Assembly (NCBI RefSeq): GCF_030867145.1
Contig: NC_134442.1
Coordinates: 1,007,001-1,071,000 of the forward strand
Direction of reading: 5' to 3'
DNA length: 64,000 bases
Origin: Opisthocomus hoazin
Lineage: Eukaryota; Chordata; Aves; Opisthocomiformes; Opisthocomidae
Shown in pieces: positions 47,073 through 58,554 of the stretch; positions within the stretch are counted from its first letter, which is position 1; each line of letters begins with the position of its first letter. The notes below the pieces were generated by a model. It had not been told where the DNA came from and ran no database searches. It saw nothing but the letters and a program-made list of their open reading frames with translations. The position numbers and the translations under genes are program-made.

Positions 47073-48784
47073 CCTGCAAAAATCTGCTGCTGGCATCACA
47101 GAGTATCCACAGAAGACAAGTGACGTTCTCCAAGGCCACCTTCTGCCTGCTCTAAGCAGATATCGGGCACCACCTTCAGGTCAATTTTTGAAAACCAAAG
47201 CAGCGTGGAGTGCGGTTTGTTTGGGGACGTCTTCTAGTGCCTATGAAGCCATGCTGCTTCCAATTGCACGTCTGTGGCCACGCATAGCAGGCAGTGCGAC
47301 TGCCCGCACCAGTGTTGGCCCAGAAGAGCAATGTAGCTGGTAGACCCTCAGTCTCAACCTACCATCTGGTTCACCTCCGTTTCTGTCTTGTCTCCTGTCT
47401 CTCAGTGCTCTTCCCTCTGCCAGGCACTCTTCCCAGTCACTCCATCACCTGCCAGTGCCTTTCGCTGTTCTCGTGTTTCGATGGCAGGTGGTACCTTGAA
47501 AGCACTGTCCCAGCCATGGGACCTGCACCTATTTCTCTCCTTTCGCCTCTTTGTGCTCTGGCTGCGTGACACTTTCTTTGACCTCAGAGGCCCTTTGTGC
47601 CTGGCTCTCTCCTGCTGCTAAAGCCTGTTCCTGCAAGAGAAGAGGCAATTAGTTGGTGTCTCCTCCCTGCTATCTCACCTGCATCTCCCTGGCCTGGGCA
47701 GCTGGTGGGAACTGTCACCATCAGCCCCAGCTGTCCTAGAAGTCCTCTCCTGGCTCTGGGTGTGCTTGGCATCGAACGTGGTTCCTGAAGGAGAAGAGCA
47801 AAACTCCAAGTAACTCCTGGGCACCAACCTGCTGGGAGAGCTCATTTGAAGGCAGGTTGGCAGCAAGCCCCAAGGCTGCTCCAGGGGTGCTCCCTGTCCC
47901 GAGCTCAGCCACAGGTCCCACACCCGGCTCTCTTGTTACCAAGAGGGATTTGCTTGCATTTTCCTTTTCTTGTAATTCGTGCGTGGGTGCTGGGAAAAGA
48001 GGCAGCAGAAGGACGCACTGGCTAAAACCCCTTCTTACTGCCAGCCATAAAGGTGCCTCTCGCCTGGGAGCACGAGAAGGACCCCGTGTTACCACTCTCC
48101 ATTCCTTACAGGCAGTCTGAAGACTATTCACATATTCATTTTCATACACCACCAAAGTTTTAGCCTCATGTCCCAGCAGTTTGTTTAGAAAAACGTACAA
48201 TTTAAAAACGTTTTAGAATATCAAGACACCATCTGAAGTCTCCAGCGATGTCTGAGATGTTTTGAGTTGGCTTTGTCCTGTTTCCTTAGATGCTGAAATA
48301 TAAGTTAGAACAGCACCACACTCGATCACTTCTCTTTTTTTCACATGTCACACAGTGGAATAGAGATGAGAGATCTCCCAGGGAAGTGACAAAAAAGCGG
48401 GCCCTGAGCTGGAAGCCACGTGTAGCTGTGTCAGCATGGCACTGTGCTCAGAGCTAAAATCAGTACAATACATAGGCAACCAAGCAGCTCTTTCTGCAAG
48501 GTACAATTCCATGTCATACTGACAGAAGTAGATCGTGAGAGTGCCTTGCAATTCTTAAAATGCACAATATTGCATGGCATAGACATGTCTGTTGTCTTTG
48601 CCTGCAGCAGAAGGCTGGAGTGGAAGGAAGACACAGAGGGGACTCCTCACAGAGTCAACATGGAATGAGTAAGAAGAGGGGAAAAAAAGTCCCAGAAGCA
48701 AAGGTCAAACACATCACCAAGGCATTAAGCTTATTAGCTTGCGGTGCGGTACAGACTGCTTGTTTTCTTTAATAGCACTTGATT
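47073..48784. other. Unassigned intergenic DNA
   Basis: No exon chain, RNA gene or recognised transposon was seen in 1.7 kb. Short frames on both strands show no family resemblance. Confidence 0.5.
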
Positions 48785-49795
48785 TTGATTGTGATAAACC
48801 ACAATACAAACCAAAACACCATACAGCAGTCAATGCAATAAAAAATACAGTACGTACAATAAACGCAACGCCAGGCCCTGCAATACATACCATGCAACTC
48901 AACACATACGATATGTACAATACAACACATGCATTACAATAATGCCGTAGCATGACATACAACACAATATAGGATACAACACCAGCACCACAACACAACA
49001 CGCACAGCACATACAATAGAAAATACAACACACGCATCACATACAACACATGCTACAGCATACACTGTGTACTGCATACAGTCAAATGCATACAGTACAA
49101 AAGACAATACAAACCAAAATACAATGCCTACAACACAAACACAGGATATAGACAAGGCAATCTACGCCGCACCATACAACACCGTATCATCCAATACCAT
49201 ACAACACACAGTAGGCACCACACGATAAACAATACAATACCGACACAGCATGCAGTACATACAATGCCTGCATACAGTACAGTGCATACCCTAACCTTCA
49301 TCAAATAGAATACAATAGATACAGTTCAGAACATAAAATACAATACACCATAGATCATACGTGACACACAATGCAATGCATACTAGACAATACAAATCCC
49401 AGTAGTCGAGAAAATACAGTACAAGAAACACCATTCCATATATTCTGTACAAAATAATACATAAAATACCTACAATAAAATCAATGCCTTACTGTACAAT
49501 ACATTAAAGAGAACACGTAAAATACATTATGACACATAAAATACATAAAATGCAATACAAAATGCAGTGTAACATTATACCATACAATACCATACCATAC
49601 AATAGATAACATACAGTACAATATAATACAAACTACAATACAAAGAATACAATAAAAACCAGCAGACCATACCATAGAATACAATAAACCCCATACTGTA
49701 TATACCATACAGCACATGCAATACTTACGAAAAATAAATACCATGCCATGCAATAGAATACATACAGAAAATGCCATACCATAAAATAAAGCGCA
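48785..49795 (-). repeat. Degenerate TGTAT satellite, reverse orientation
   Basis: About 1 kb of ACAAT, ACATA and ATACC pentamers, the complement of the array at 6950-11868. It is not part of either inverted block, so it is an independent array or a separate rearranged piece. Confidence 0.9.
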
Positions 49796-50371
49796 AAATT
49801 CACTCAGCCTTCTCTCCCTAGACTCAGCTTTGTGCCTGTGGATGGAGGCTGCCCATGCTTCACAGACTCCCATGCCCCATGGGCCAAGTGCCCACCCCTC
49901 CTCTGCCACTCCTTGGTACACTTCATGCTTCACACTTCTGATCTTCAGAGCACTGCACCCATATTAACTAATCTTCTCTCAAATTTCTTTTACCTTCTTC
50001 CACATACGCTTCCTGAGTTGTTGCCTCATGAAGATGTCTTTGGCCTGCTCTTGTCCCTGAATTGTTATTTTTTTACTTTGAATTTGATATGTTATATAAT
50101 CTGTGGGGTTGATCCCGGGGTTTGATTTATCTTGAAGATCTCAAAATGCAATCCAGCCTTACAATCGATCTATAACAAATGAAGGACTATCTTGACATTG
50201 CAATAATAGATAAAACAGACTGTCTGAAAGAGGCTTGTGTGCAGCTTGGGTATTTGAGAGGACTAGACTGAAGAAATTCAGAACTGTCATAACATGACTG
50301 CACTAACTTTTCCGGTAATTGTCTGAACCAGTATCAACTAAATTTTGAAAAAAAAAAACATGTTGGAGGTT
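49796..50371. other. Unassigned spacer
   Basis: No recognised feature between the satellite and the CR1 3' end; an A11 run lies at about 50349. Confidence 0.5.
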
Positions 50372-52058
50372 GATCATAGAATCACAGAATCACAGATGGT
50401 AGAGGTTGGAAGGGACCTCTGTGGGTCATCTAGTCCAACCCCCCTGCCCAAGCAGGGTCACCTACTATAGGCTGTAGAGGACCTTGTTCAGGCGGGTCTT
50501 GAATATCTCCGAGAAGGAGACTCCACAACCTCCCTGGGCAGCCTGTTCCAGTGCTCTGTCACCCTCAGAGGGAAGAAGTTCTTCCTCATGTTCAGATGGA
50601 ACTTCCTGTGCTTCAGTTTGTGCCCGTTGCCCCTTGTCCTGTCACTGGGCACTACTGAAATGAGCTTGGCCCCATCCTACTGACACCCACCCTGCAGATA
50701 TTTGTAAGTATATATTAGGTGCCCTCGCAGCCTTCTCTCTTCAGGCTGAACAAGCCCAGCTCCCTTAGCCTCTCCTTATAGGAGAGATGTTCCAGTCCCC
50801 TCACCATCCTCGTAGCCCTTCGCTGGACTCTCTCCAGTAGCTCTTCATCTTACTTGAACTGGGGAGCCCAGAACTGAACACAGTTCCAGATGGGGCCTCA
50901 CCAGGGCAGTGTGAAGGGGAAGAAAATCCTCCCTCGACCTGCTGGCCACACTCCTCCTAATGCATCCCAGGATCCCATTAGCTTTCTTGGCAGCCATGGC
51001 ATACTGCTTGCTCATGGTTAACCTGTCGTTCACCAGGACAACCAGATCCCTCTCCGCACAGCTGCTCTCCAGCAGATCCACTCCAAGCCTGTACTGATGC
51101 ATGGGGTTGTTCCTCCCCAGGAGCAGGACTCTGCATTTGCCTTTGTTGAACCGCATCAGGTTCCTCTCTGCCCAACTTTCCAGCCTATCCAGGTCACGCT
51201 GAATGGCAGCACAGCCTTCTGGTGTATATACCACACCTCCCAGTTTGGTGTCATCAGCAAATATGCTGAGGGTGCATTCAAACTCTTCATCCAGGTCGTT
51301 GATGAAGAAGTGAAACAAGACTGGGCCTAGTACTGACCCCTGAGGGACACCACTAGTTACCGGTCTCCAACTAGACTCAGCGCCGCTGACTACAACCCTC
51401 TGAGTTCTGCCATTCAGACAGTTCTCAATCCACTTCACCAACCACTCATCTAGCCCACACTTCCTGAGCTTCCCTAGGAGGATATTAAGGGAGACTGTGT
51501 CGAAAGCCTTGCTGAAGTCAAGGTAGAAAACATCCACGGCTCTAACTTCATCTAGCCAGCCAGTCATGCCATCGTAGAAAGCTATCAGAGTAGTCAGGCA
51601 TGATTTCCCCTTGGTGAAGCCATGCTGACTACTCCTGATAACCTTCTTTTCCTCCACTTGCTTGATGATGGCCTCCAGGATAAGCTGCTCCATCACCTTT
51701 CCCGGGATGGAGGTGAGGCTGACCGGCCTGTAGTTCCCTGGGTCCTGCTTCTTGTCCTTTTAGAAGATTGGAGTGACATTGGCCTTCCTCCAGTCCTCGG
51801 GCACCTCTCCTGTCCTCCAGGACCTCTCAAAGATGATGGAGAGTGGCTCAGCAATGACATCTGCCAGCTCCCTCAGCACTTGTGGGTGCATTCCATTGGG
51901 GCCCATGGATTTGTGGGTATCCAGATTGTTTAATCGATCCCTCACACAGTCCTCCTCAACCAAGGGAAAGTCGTCCTCTCTCTAGGTTTCTTCTCTTACC
52001 TCCAGGGCCTGGGATTCTTGAGGGCCTGCCTTGACACTGAAGACTGAAGCAAAGAAGG
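50372..52058 (-). mobile_element. CR1 LINE, 5'-truncated, with reverse transcriptase
   Basis: Minus strand. It covers the ORF2 RT region with [56 protein letters not shown], the catalytic [10 protein letters not shown] and the thumb, then the 3' UTR and the CR1 ATTCTGTGATTCTATGAT tail at 50372-50395. The frame is broken: an in-frame TAA replaces a lysine codon after VTPIF near 51762, and a stop follows SPVQVR near 50845. Endonuclease and ORF1 are missing, so it is a dead, truncated copy. The left junction (52059) abuts a segment also found at 46891. Confidence 0.95.
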
Positions 52059-52117
52059 CTGCTTCCCACCTAGGCACGTCCCCTCTGCACTACCTCTTTG
52101 GGAACTGTGGTGATCAA
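52059..52117 (+). repeat. 59-bp segment shared with 46891-46949
   Basis: CTGCTTCCCACCTAGGCACG and the following GTCCCCTCTGCACTACCT are identical at both places, diverging after a TTTGGG. Here it abuts the CR1 5' junction and leads into the USP-like locus. Confidence 0.8.
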
Positions 52118-53149
52118 CTGTGTGCGCAGTTGGGGTGCAATTTTCTCTGCCTGCAGCAGGAGATTTCCCAAAGCAGTAGTCTCTTTCACAAGTTGGTCAT
52201 GTTGGGTTTTTCCCCTTCCTTGCCGTGGAGAGGAGAGTTCTTGTGGGAAGACCAGCATGTCCTCTGCTCCAGCAGAGCTGCTTTCGCCGAGAGCAGTTTC
52301 CTGCCACGCAAAGCATTACACGTTGCTTTAGGGAAAAGCCAGTTGCTGTGATCCCTAAAGATTTATTTCTACACCTCCAGCCTTTAGTCTTGGAAGGCTC
52401 TTTCCTGCAGTAGGTCAGGATCTTTTCTGAGCCCCCTCGGTCTCTCCATAGATTGTGGAATATCCCGAGTACTTGTATCTTCGCCCATACATGTCTCAGA
52501 TCACTGGAGAACCTCTGCTCTACACCTTATATGCTGTCCTGGTACACAGCGGTGGCAACTGTCGTGCAGGACACTATTTCTGCTAATGAAAGGTAAAGAG
52601 CAACTTCCTTCCTAACAAGAGAAAAATGTGAGCTGGGGAAGAGATGGCAGCGTTACTGGCAGCCAAGATTCTTGGTGAGAGAAGGTCTCCTTACGGTCTG
52701 GACTGAATTTGTTTTGATGTACTCATGGTTCTGCAGTTTTTTTCTGATTTCTGTTAAGAAGACATGCAGTTCGTCTCCAGATATCTCTTCTTTGCAGGCC
52801 AGCAATGTGCTGTGGTACATGATGGACGACGCATCTGTGGTTCTTTGTGACATCAAGAAAGTCCTCAGGCAGCAAGCTTATCTGCTGTTTTATATCAGGT
52901 AATAACAAGTAATGACATCTGTTTAGAATATGTTTCCTTCCTTGGTTTTGCTGGTTTTCTTCTCATCCTCCGAGTGTTTCTCTTTCTCTCACAGCAGAGA
53001 ATTACTGCCAGCATCACTCAGTTCTCTTGACTCTGACATACCCCACGTCAATCGCTATCTTTCCTTCCTGGGCTGTAGGCTGCTGCCCTGCAGCATTCTA
53101 CTCTCTGTCTGCTGTCTGCAGCCGGCCAGTGTGGAGAAGAGGACTTGCA

Positions 53150-53466
53150 GGGGGCCTACAGGAAAGATGGGGAGGGACTCTTTATCAGGAAGCATAGTGA
53201 CAGGACGAGGGGTAACGGTTCCAAACTGAATGAGGGCAGGTTTCAGTCAGATGTTAGGAAGATGTTCTTTACGGTGAGGGTGGTGAGACACTGGCAGAGG
53301 TTGCCCAGAGCAGCTGTGGATGCCTCTCCCTGGAAGTGTTCCAGGCCAGGCTGGACAGGGCTTTCAATAACCTGATCGAGTGGGAGGTGTCCCTGCCTGT
53401 GGCAGGGGGTTGGATCTGGATGATTCCTTCCAACCCAAACCATGTGATGATTCTATGATTCTGTGA
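53150..53466 (+). mobile_element. CR1 3' end, plus strand
   Basis: GGGACTCTTTATCAGGAAGC, TTCAGTCAGATGTTAGGAAG and CCAGGCTGGACAGGGCTTTC blocks are followed by the GGTTGGATCTGGATGATTCC core and a GATGATTCTATGATTCTGTG tail. It lies in the large intron of the USP-like locus. Confidence 0.93.
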
Positions 53467-54116
53467 AATGGAGGCCATAAGGGGAGTAAAGACAAGGTCT
53501 TGCTCTAATGGGGTCAGCCCTGGTGGGCAGACCCCAATCGAATTTCCCATTGGGAGTCTTGGTTACCTTTTCTCTTTGTCATAGAAACTGCTCCAAGAAA
53601 ATGACTGAACCCCAGGGGAGGCTGCAAGAGCAGCTCTAAAAGCAGATCACTCTTTTTTTTTTCTCCAGGTGCTCTGATTTGTGAACTGGAGAAAGGACTT
53701 CTCCTTCACCGGCATCATCATATGCCCAGGCTTTCCTCAGTTGGTGGGCAGCCGGCAGCAAGCAGTTAGGGTTCTGTTAGGTAACAGGGTCTGCCTCGTC
53801 GGACTAAGATAACTCTGGGGGGTGGGTCAGGGCACCAGATGGACGGCGGATTGCTTTCTGGAATCAAGGCCTTGCTCTCTTTTCCCTCACACACTGCAGC
53901 TGGCTTCACAGCCACAACTCTACTGCCTCCCAGATCATCCCACAGAGATCTGTCCCATTTGTCTGCCGTTGGCCTTTCTGCCTTTGCAGCCATCCGAGAG
54001 GGCCTTTGGGAGGCCCTGAGCTGTCCCCTGACAGAGCTTCTGGGGGTTCCCCACTGTTCCCCACTGTGCTGATCCTTTCAGGAAGACCTTTTCACCTTTC
54101 ACTGCTTCCTTTGCAG
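53467..54116. other. Unassigned intronic stretch of the USP-like locus
   Basis: No recognised exon. A duplicated GTTCCCCACT occurs near 54050. Confidence 0.4.
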
Positions 54117-54425
54117 GACGTGGCGGTGGGCACGGAGGACTCTCCAGAGGACAGCAGCTCCTCTGCACCAGCCAGCCCCAGCCAGCTCACCGAGGCAGGC
54201 GCACGGGAGGTGTCTGCAGGCTGGCTGTGCCCCATCAGGCCAAGCAGCCTCAGCATCACCTCCAGAGTGGGCTCGTGCTTGCACCGCTTCTTCTGCAGCT
54301 GTGCGAGGCTGCTGTTCAGAAGGACAGCTGCGTGCTTGGACTGCAGTCCGCCATGCGACTGTATGCTGCACACCGGGACACAGGGCAGCAGCACAGAGGA
54401 GCACAGACACATCCCTGCTGCCCGT

Positions 54426-54995
54426 GGCCAGAGGAGCGGTGCCAGGGAGAGGGCCCAGAGCAGATCCCCGCAGTGGGGCCGGGATCTCCGCAGCTGGCTC
54501 GTGGACACCACGGACTACGAGCACGCAAGAGGGAGGAGAAGAACTGCTCCTCCAAGTCGTGTCCACGCTGCCAGGGACGACGCAGCTGCAAGGCCCTCTG
54601 ATAGCAGCTCCCAGTTTGCTCCCACACCCAGCGCTGCTTTGGAGCAAACCCTGCCAAGACAGAGAGAGCAGAGCAGGTCCCTGGGTCAGGGCTATGGTCT
54701 GCGCAGCCGATTCATGGAGAACACGGACTGCCACCGCTCAGCGAGGAGAACCAGGAGGTGGAGAGCAGGTCCTCCACATCGTGACCAAGCCCCAGAGGAT
54801 GATGCAGCTGCAGGGCCCGCCAATGCCAGCTCCGGGTGGGCTCCCATACCCAGGGCTGCTCGGGAGCAAACCCTGCTGAGGCAGAGACAGCGGAGCAGAT
54901 CCCCGTGGCAGAGCTGTGATCTCCGCAGCCAGTTTATGGACACCACGGACTACGACTCCTCAGCAGGGAGGAGGAGGAGGAGGAGGAAGAGGAGG
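54426..54995 (+). repeat. Protein-level RS repeat in the USP-like tail
   Basis: Units of about 75 residues each contain an SRS-(P/L) core, DLRSWLVDTTDY or DLRSQFMDTTDY, an Arg-rich stretch, DDAAA, a serine-rich linker, and EQTLPRQ or EQTLLRQ. The array has two full units and a third that ends in a basic RRRRRRKRRKRR tail. Confidence 0.85.
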
Positions 54996-55019
54996 AAGAG
55001 GAGGGTTTTAGTACCCTAG

Positions 55020-56275
55020 AGATGCGGGCTGAGCAAACACTCAGGGCACTGCAGTGGGGACTGGCAGAAAGGTCAAAGCTGGAATTAAAAGCACTTGCTG
55101 GCCTTGGCTGTGAGATTCGTGCCGTGTTTTCGTCTCTGTAGGTGTTGGGGCAATTGGTGTGGGAGGTTTGTGTCTTGGGATTTGAAAGTACTGTTGCTGG
55201 CATGTGCCCATCGTGCCATCTCTTCTTTTTAAATACGGGTTTCACGTCCCCCGAGCGGACACGGGCTGGACGAGCCAGCAGCCAGGGGCACTGAGCACTG
55301 GCTGCACAGCCGGGCCCGAGGGTGCTGTTCCGCGGCACCGAGTGCAGGGAAAGGCCGGTGGCTGGCGGTGCCACCCAGGGGCCAGGCCCGGGCCCGATCC
55401 TGCGTAACACCTCCCTGCACTGGGGGTCTGGATGGTGGGGCCGAGCGCACCCTCAGCAAGGTGGCAGATGGCACCGGACGGGGAGGAGCGGCGCAGGCCA
55501 GGGGGTCATGCCGCCATCCTGGGGGACCTGGGCAGGCTGGAGAGATGGGCTGGCGGGGGCCTTGTGCAGCTCAGCGAGGGGAAAGGCAAAGGGTGCTGTG
55601 CTGGTGACGAGCGGTGGCACAGGCTGCCTCGGGAGCTGGTGGAGCTCTGTCCCTGGAGATGTTCCACAGCCTCTGGACATCCTCACTCGCACATGCTAAT
55701 GCAGCCTGCAGCCCCTCTCCTTGAGGAGCTCCCTGTATCTGAGCTGCTCCGTCACACAGGGGACATCCCCCCGTCCTCATCCTCCCCGCCACTGCCCACG
55801 GCACAGCCTGTGTCCTCACGGCAGCACCACAGCTCATCAAGCTGTCCCACCACATCTCATTGAATCCAAACACACCACCATGCTGTGACAAGCCACGGGG
55901 CTCCTCCTGGCAGGGCACGTTTGGGCCACAGCACCTCAGCGGTGGCATCAGGGGGGAGCACAGTCTTCTCCCGGGGAAACCTGAGCTCTGACCCTGACGA
56001 GAAGACCAATGTAGATGGAGCGTGGCCTTCAGACCTGTGTGTACTGCACAGATCCCTTGGCTGCAGGACAACCTCAGCAGCTCCCTGTGACACAGGAGCT
56101 TGCAGGCAGGTCCCACTCTGTAGCAGCGTCCTGCGTGGCCTTGTAGGGAGAAGTTCCCGTGAAAACGCTGTCTCTGTGTGACTGCAGAGATGATGAACAG
56201 AGTTGTTTCCTTGTAGCAAAATCCTAGAGCAGCTTGAATGACCGAAACAAGAGAGTGTCTTCTGCGGATGGGGTC
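55020..56275. other. Mostly unassigned; degenerate CR1-like part at 55530-55690
   Basis: An ATTAAA near 55085 could end the USP-like transcript. At 55530-55690, phrases such as GGCACAGGCTGCC and CCCTGGAGATGTTCCACAGC resemble CR1 RT-end and 3' UTR sequence with an internal deletion. The rest shows no recognised feature. Confidence 0.4.
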
Positions 56276-57094
56276 TGCATGGTTTAGTGGTGGACTTGGC
56301 AGTGTGATAGAGGGGATTGTAAGAAATGTGAAACTATAACAAAAAAGCCTTAATATTTTCTAGTTTTTAGTAGTCTTTAGTACTGTAACTTGTATTTCTG
56401 CATGCATAGTGATCTAACGATGTGGCTGTTGCACTAATCCCTGTTTTCTCATTAAGGAATGTAGTGAAAGGACATGGGCACCAGCTATCACTTAGTCGTT
56501 AGACAAAATAATTAAGTGAAACAAAAGTGGTCTTGGTTCTCAGCAAATAATTGGGATAATTGTGGGATAAAAGAGACTCCTAAATGATTCTACTCCAGAC
56601 AGCTCAGCCTTGGGAGGGCAAATGCGCCAAGCTACAGAGATCAGAAGGCACCAAGAGGGCAACAAGACCGGAGCCAAGCGACCTGAAGGACATGATCTAG
56701 GTGATCCTGGAACTGAGTTTGCGCAGAAACAAATGTCAATCAGTGAACAGCGTGATGAAGAGGATGGGCCTTCATCTTGGGACCCCTGAAGACCACCCAA
56801 AGATGCTAACAGACATGCGTGAAAGATATTTACATATGCTAATTAGTTCCGAGAAATATAATGAATATTTACCTGTGTGATTGCATTTAAGCTGAAGCAA
56901 CAGGGTGTCTGGCGCGCACGTTTGGAGGAGAAATCCCCCGTGTGCCCGGCGCCGCAATAAAGAATACCTGCTGAACTGTATACATTGTACTGTGAGGTTT
57001 TTTTTCCTACCGCATCTTCGAATCAAGTGTGAGGTTTGTGGTTGGACTCGATGACCTTAAAGGTCTTTTCTGTCCTAAATGATTCTATGATTCT
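56276..57094 (+). mobile_element. CR1 3' end split by an LTR
   Basis: The CR1 phrase GGTTTAGTGGTGGACTTGGC at 56281-56300 continues after the LTR at 57026 as AGTGTGAGGTTTGTGGTTGG and the ATTCTATGATTCT tail. Removing the LTR and one AGTG restores a continuous CR1 3' end, so the LTR inserted into an existing CR1. Confidence 0.88.
56305..57025 (+). mobile_element. Solo LTR, copy 2 (complete, 721 bp)
   Basis: It begins TGATAGAGGGG and ends CTTCGAATCA, flanked by AGTG at 56301-56304 and 57026-57029. AATAAA lies near 56957, followed by a short R/U5-like region. The 4-bp duplication and TG/CA ends support a retroviral solo LTR; the family is not resolved. Its 5' third extends past the region covered by copy 1. 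Confidence 0.8.
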
Positions 57095-57453
57095 CTGATT
57101 CTAAACTCTCTAGCAATTGAATTTCCAGATTTGTGAAGAATCAGGTAGGAAAGGGAAATGCACCCTTGCCAAGGGGCAGTCTCATCTTACAAGAACAGTT
57201 AAGAAACTTCAGCTGTGATTTCTTTTTCTTCTCCAACAGTCCCCACAAATTCAGGATATATATAATTCACAGACATTTCTTTTTGTTCAGCTAGGTCTGT
57301 TCTGTGGGCCGCTTGAAAATTTGCAGATTTACTTCATTCAGATGCAGAATTACTTGATTAATTTAATCCTATAATTCTGACTATGTCCTTGTCATTTGAG
57401 ATGAGTTCTCAGGATGGAGGCCCAGCCTTGTCAACACGCAGGTGAAAAAACAT

Positions 57454-57772
57454 AGCATAGAATAGAATAGAATAATTTCGTTTGGAAGGGACCTACAATG
57501 ACCATCTAGTCCAACTGCCCGACACCTTCAGGACTGAGCAAAGGTCAAACTGAGTCATTGAGGACATTGCCCAAAGGCCCCTTGGGCACGGACAGGCCTG
57601 GGGCACCGACCGCCTCTCAGGCAGCCTGTCCCAGCACCCGGCCGCCCTCTCGGTGCAGAAACGGATCCTCGTACCCAGCTGAACCTGCCCTGACACAGCT
57701 CTGAGCCGTTCCCACGCGTCCTGTCCCTGGACCCCAGCAGCAGAGCTCAGCACCTCCCGCTCACATCCCCTC
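57454..57772 (-). mobile_element. CR1 3' fragment, copy 2
   Basis: Duplicate of 962-1275, with three ATTCT-type terminal units instead of two. Confidence 0.85.
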
Positions 57773-57796
57773 CTGGGGAAGCTGTGGAGAGCGGTG

Positions 57797-58397
57797 AAGT
57801 GGGACAGGGTAACACACGGCTGTGGGCAAGAACAGACAGGTTGGGGCCCCAAAAATGAGGATTTTGGCCCTGAAAATGAGGCTTTGCAGGTGAGGACTCT
57901 GGACTGAGGCACAGGAAATCTTCCCCCGGCTCAGGGCAAGGCTGCGCCAGCCCAGAGCACGCAGGATGTGGCCGCCTCTGCACCGCGGCACGAGTGGCGA
58001 CTCGCCGGCTTGGCAGGGCGCGGGGGCCTTTCCATGCCCGGGGGTGTCTGAGGAGGGGACAGGCTGCCTAAAGCGTCTCCCCTCCTCCTCCCCTCTGTGT
58101 TTCTGTTGTCCAGCGGGGCATCTGGGGCTCTGCTGCAAGGACACCCTGGGTCAGCGTGCGCTGTGCTGCCGTGGGCTGCTGGGAAAGGACGGCATCGGGA
58201 AGCTCCCCGGACAACCTTGCTTCCTTCAGGGGCTGCCATGTCCCCTTTGCCCTTTGCCCCACTAAAGGAGAGACTTCTCCAGGAGGGAACAAACCCAGCT
58301 ACTTCTGGGGAAACCCTAGCTGAGGGTAAACTTGTCAAACAAGAGGGCAGCCAGGGTGTGCTGAGGGATGAGATGTTCTGCGGGCTGTGGGAGAGGC
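57797..58397. repeat. Four-copy flank module, copy 4
   Basis: Duplicate of 1300-1900 with a handful of substitutions. Confidence 0.8.
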
Positions 58398-58554
58398 CAG
58401 GAACGACCGTGTCTGCTCAGCACGCTCAGGGTGCTCCCCATGCGAAGGATGCCAGGAGGCTGGGCTTGTGGATCCATCTTTAACCAAAAAGGCAGCTGTT
58501 TCTCCCAGGAGAGCCTCACCTCTGGCTGGCTTTGCAGGGCCAGCAGCACAGTGC

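Larger units (their letters stand above)
52452..55019 (+). pseudogene. USP36/USP42-like deubiquitinase, C-terminal exons
   Basis: Exon 52452-52592 (141 bp) encodes [20 protein letters not shown] and the catalytic His box, [16 protein letters not shown]. Exon 52798-52898 (101 bp) encodes ASNVLWYMMDDASVVLCDIK then QQAYLLFYIR, the end of the USP fold. These match the USP36/USP42/USP17 group of cysteine proteases that remove ubiquitin. The first exon ends TGC TAA TGA AAG instead of the expected Tyr-Val-Lys, so it stops right after the His box. A large 3' frame to 55019 holds an RS-rich, 2.5-copy repeat of about 75 residues and ends in a poly-Arg/Lys tail, as basic tails do in this group; its phase does not follow from exon 52798-52898 through the nearest acceptor (54117). 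The Cys box and N-terminal catalytic exons are absent, so this is a partial, probably dead copy. Confidence 0.78.

Noticed and set aside
50845-51696. A 283-codon minus-strand frame as a host gene
   Set aside because: It is CR1 reverse transcriptase (FADD motif, CR1 tail at 50372).
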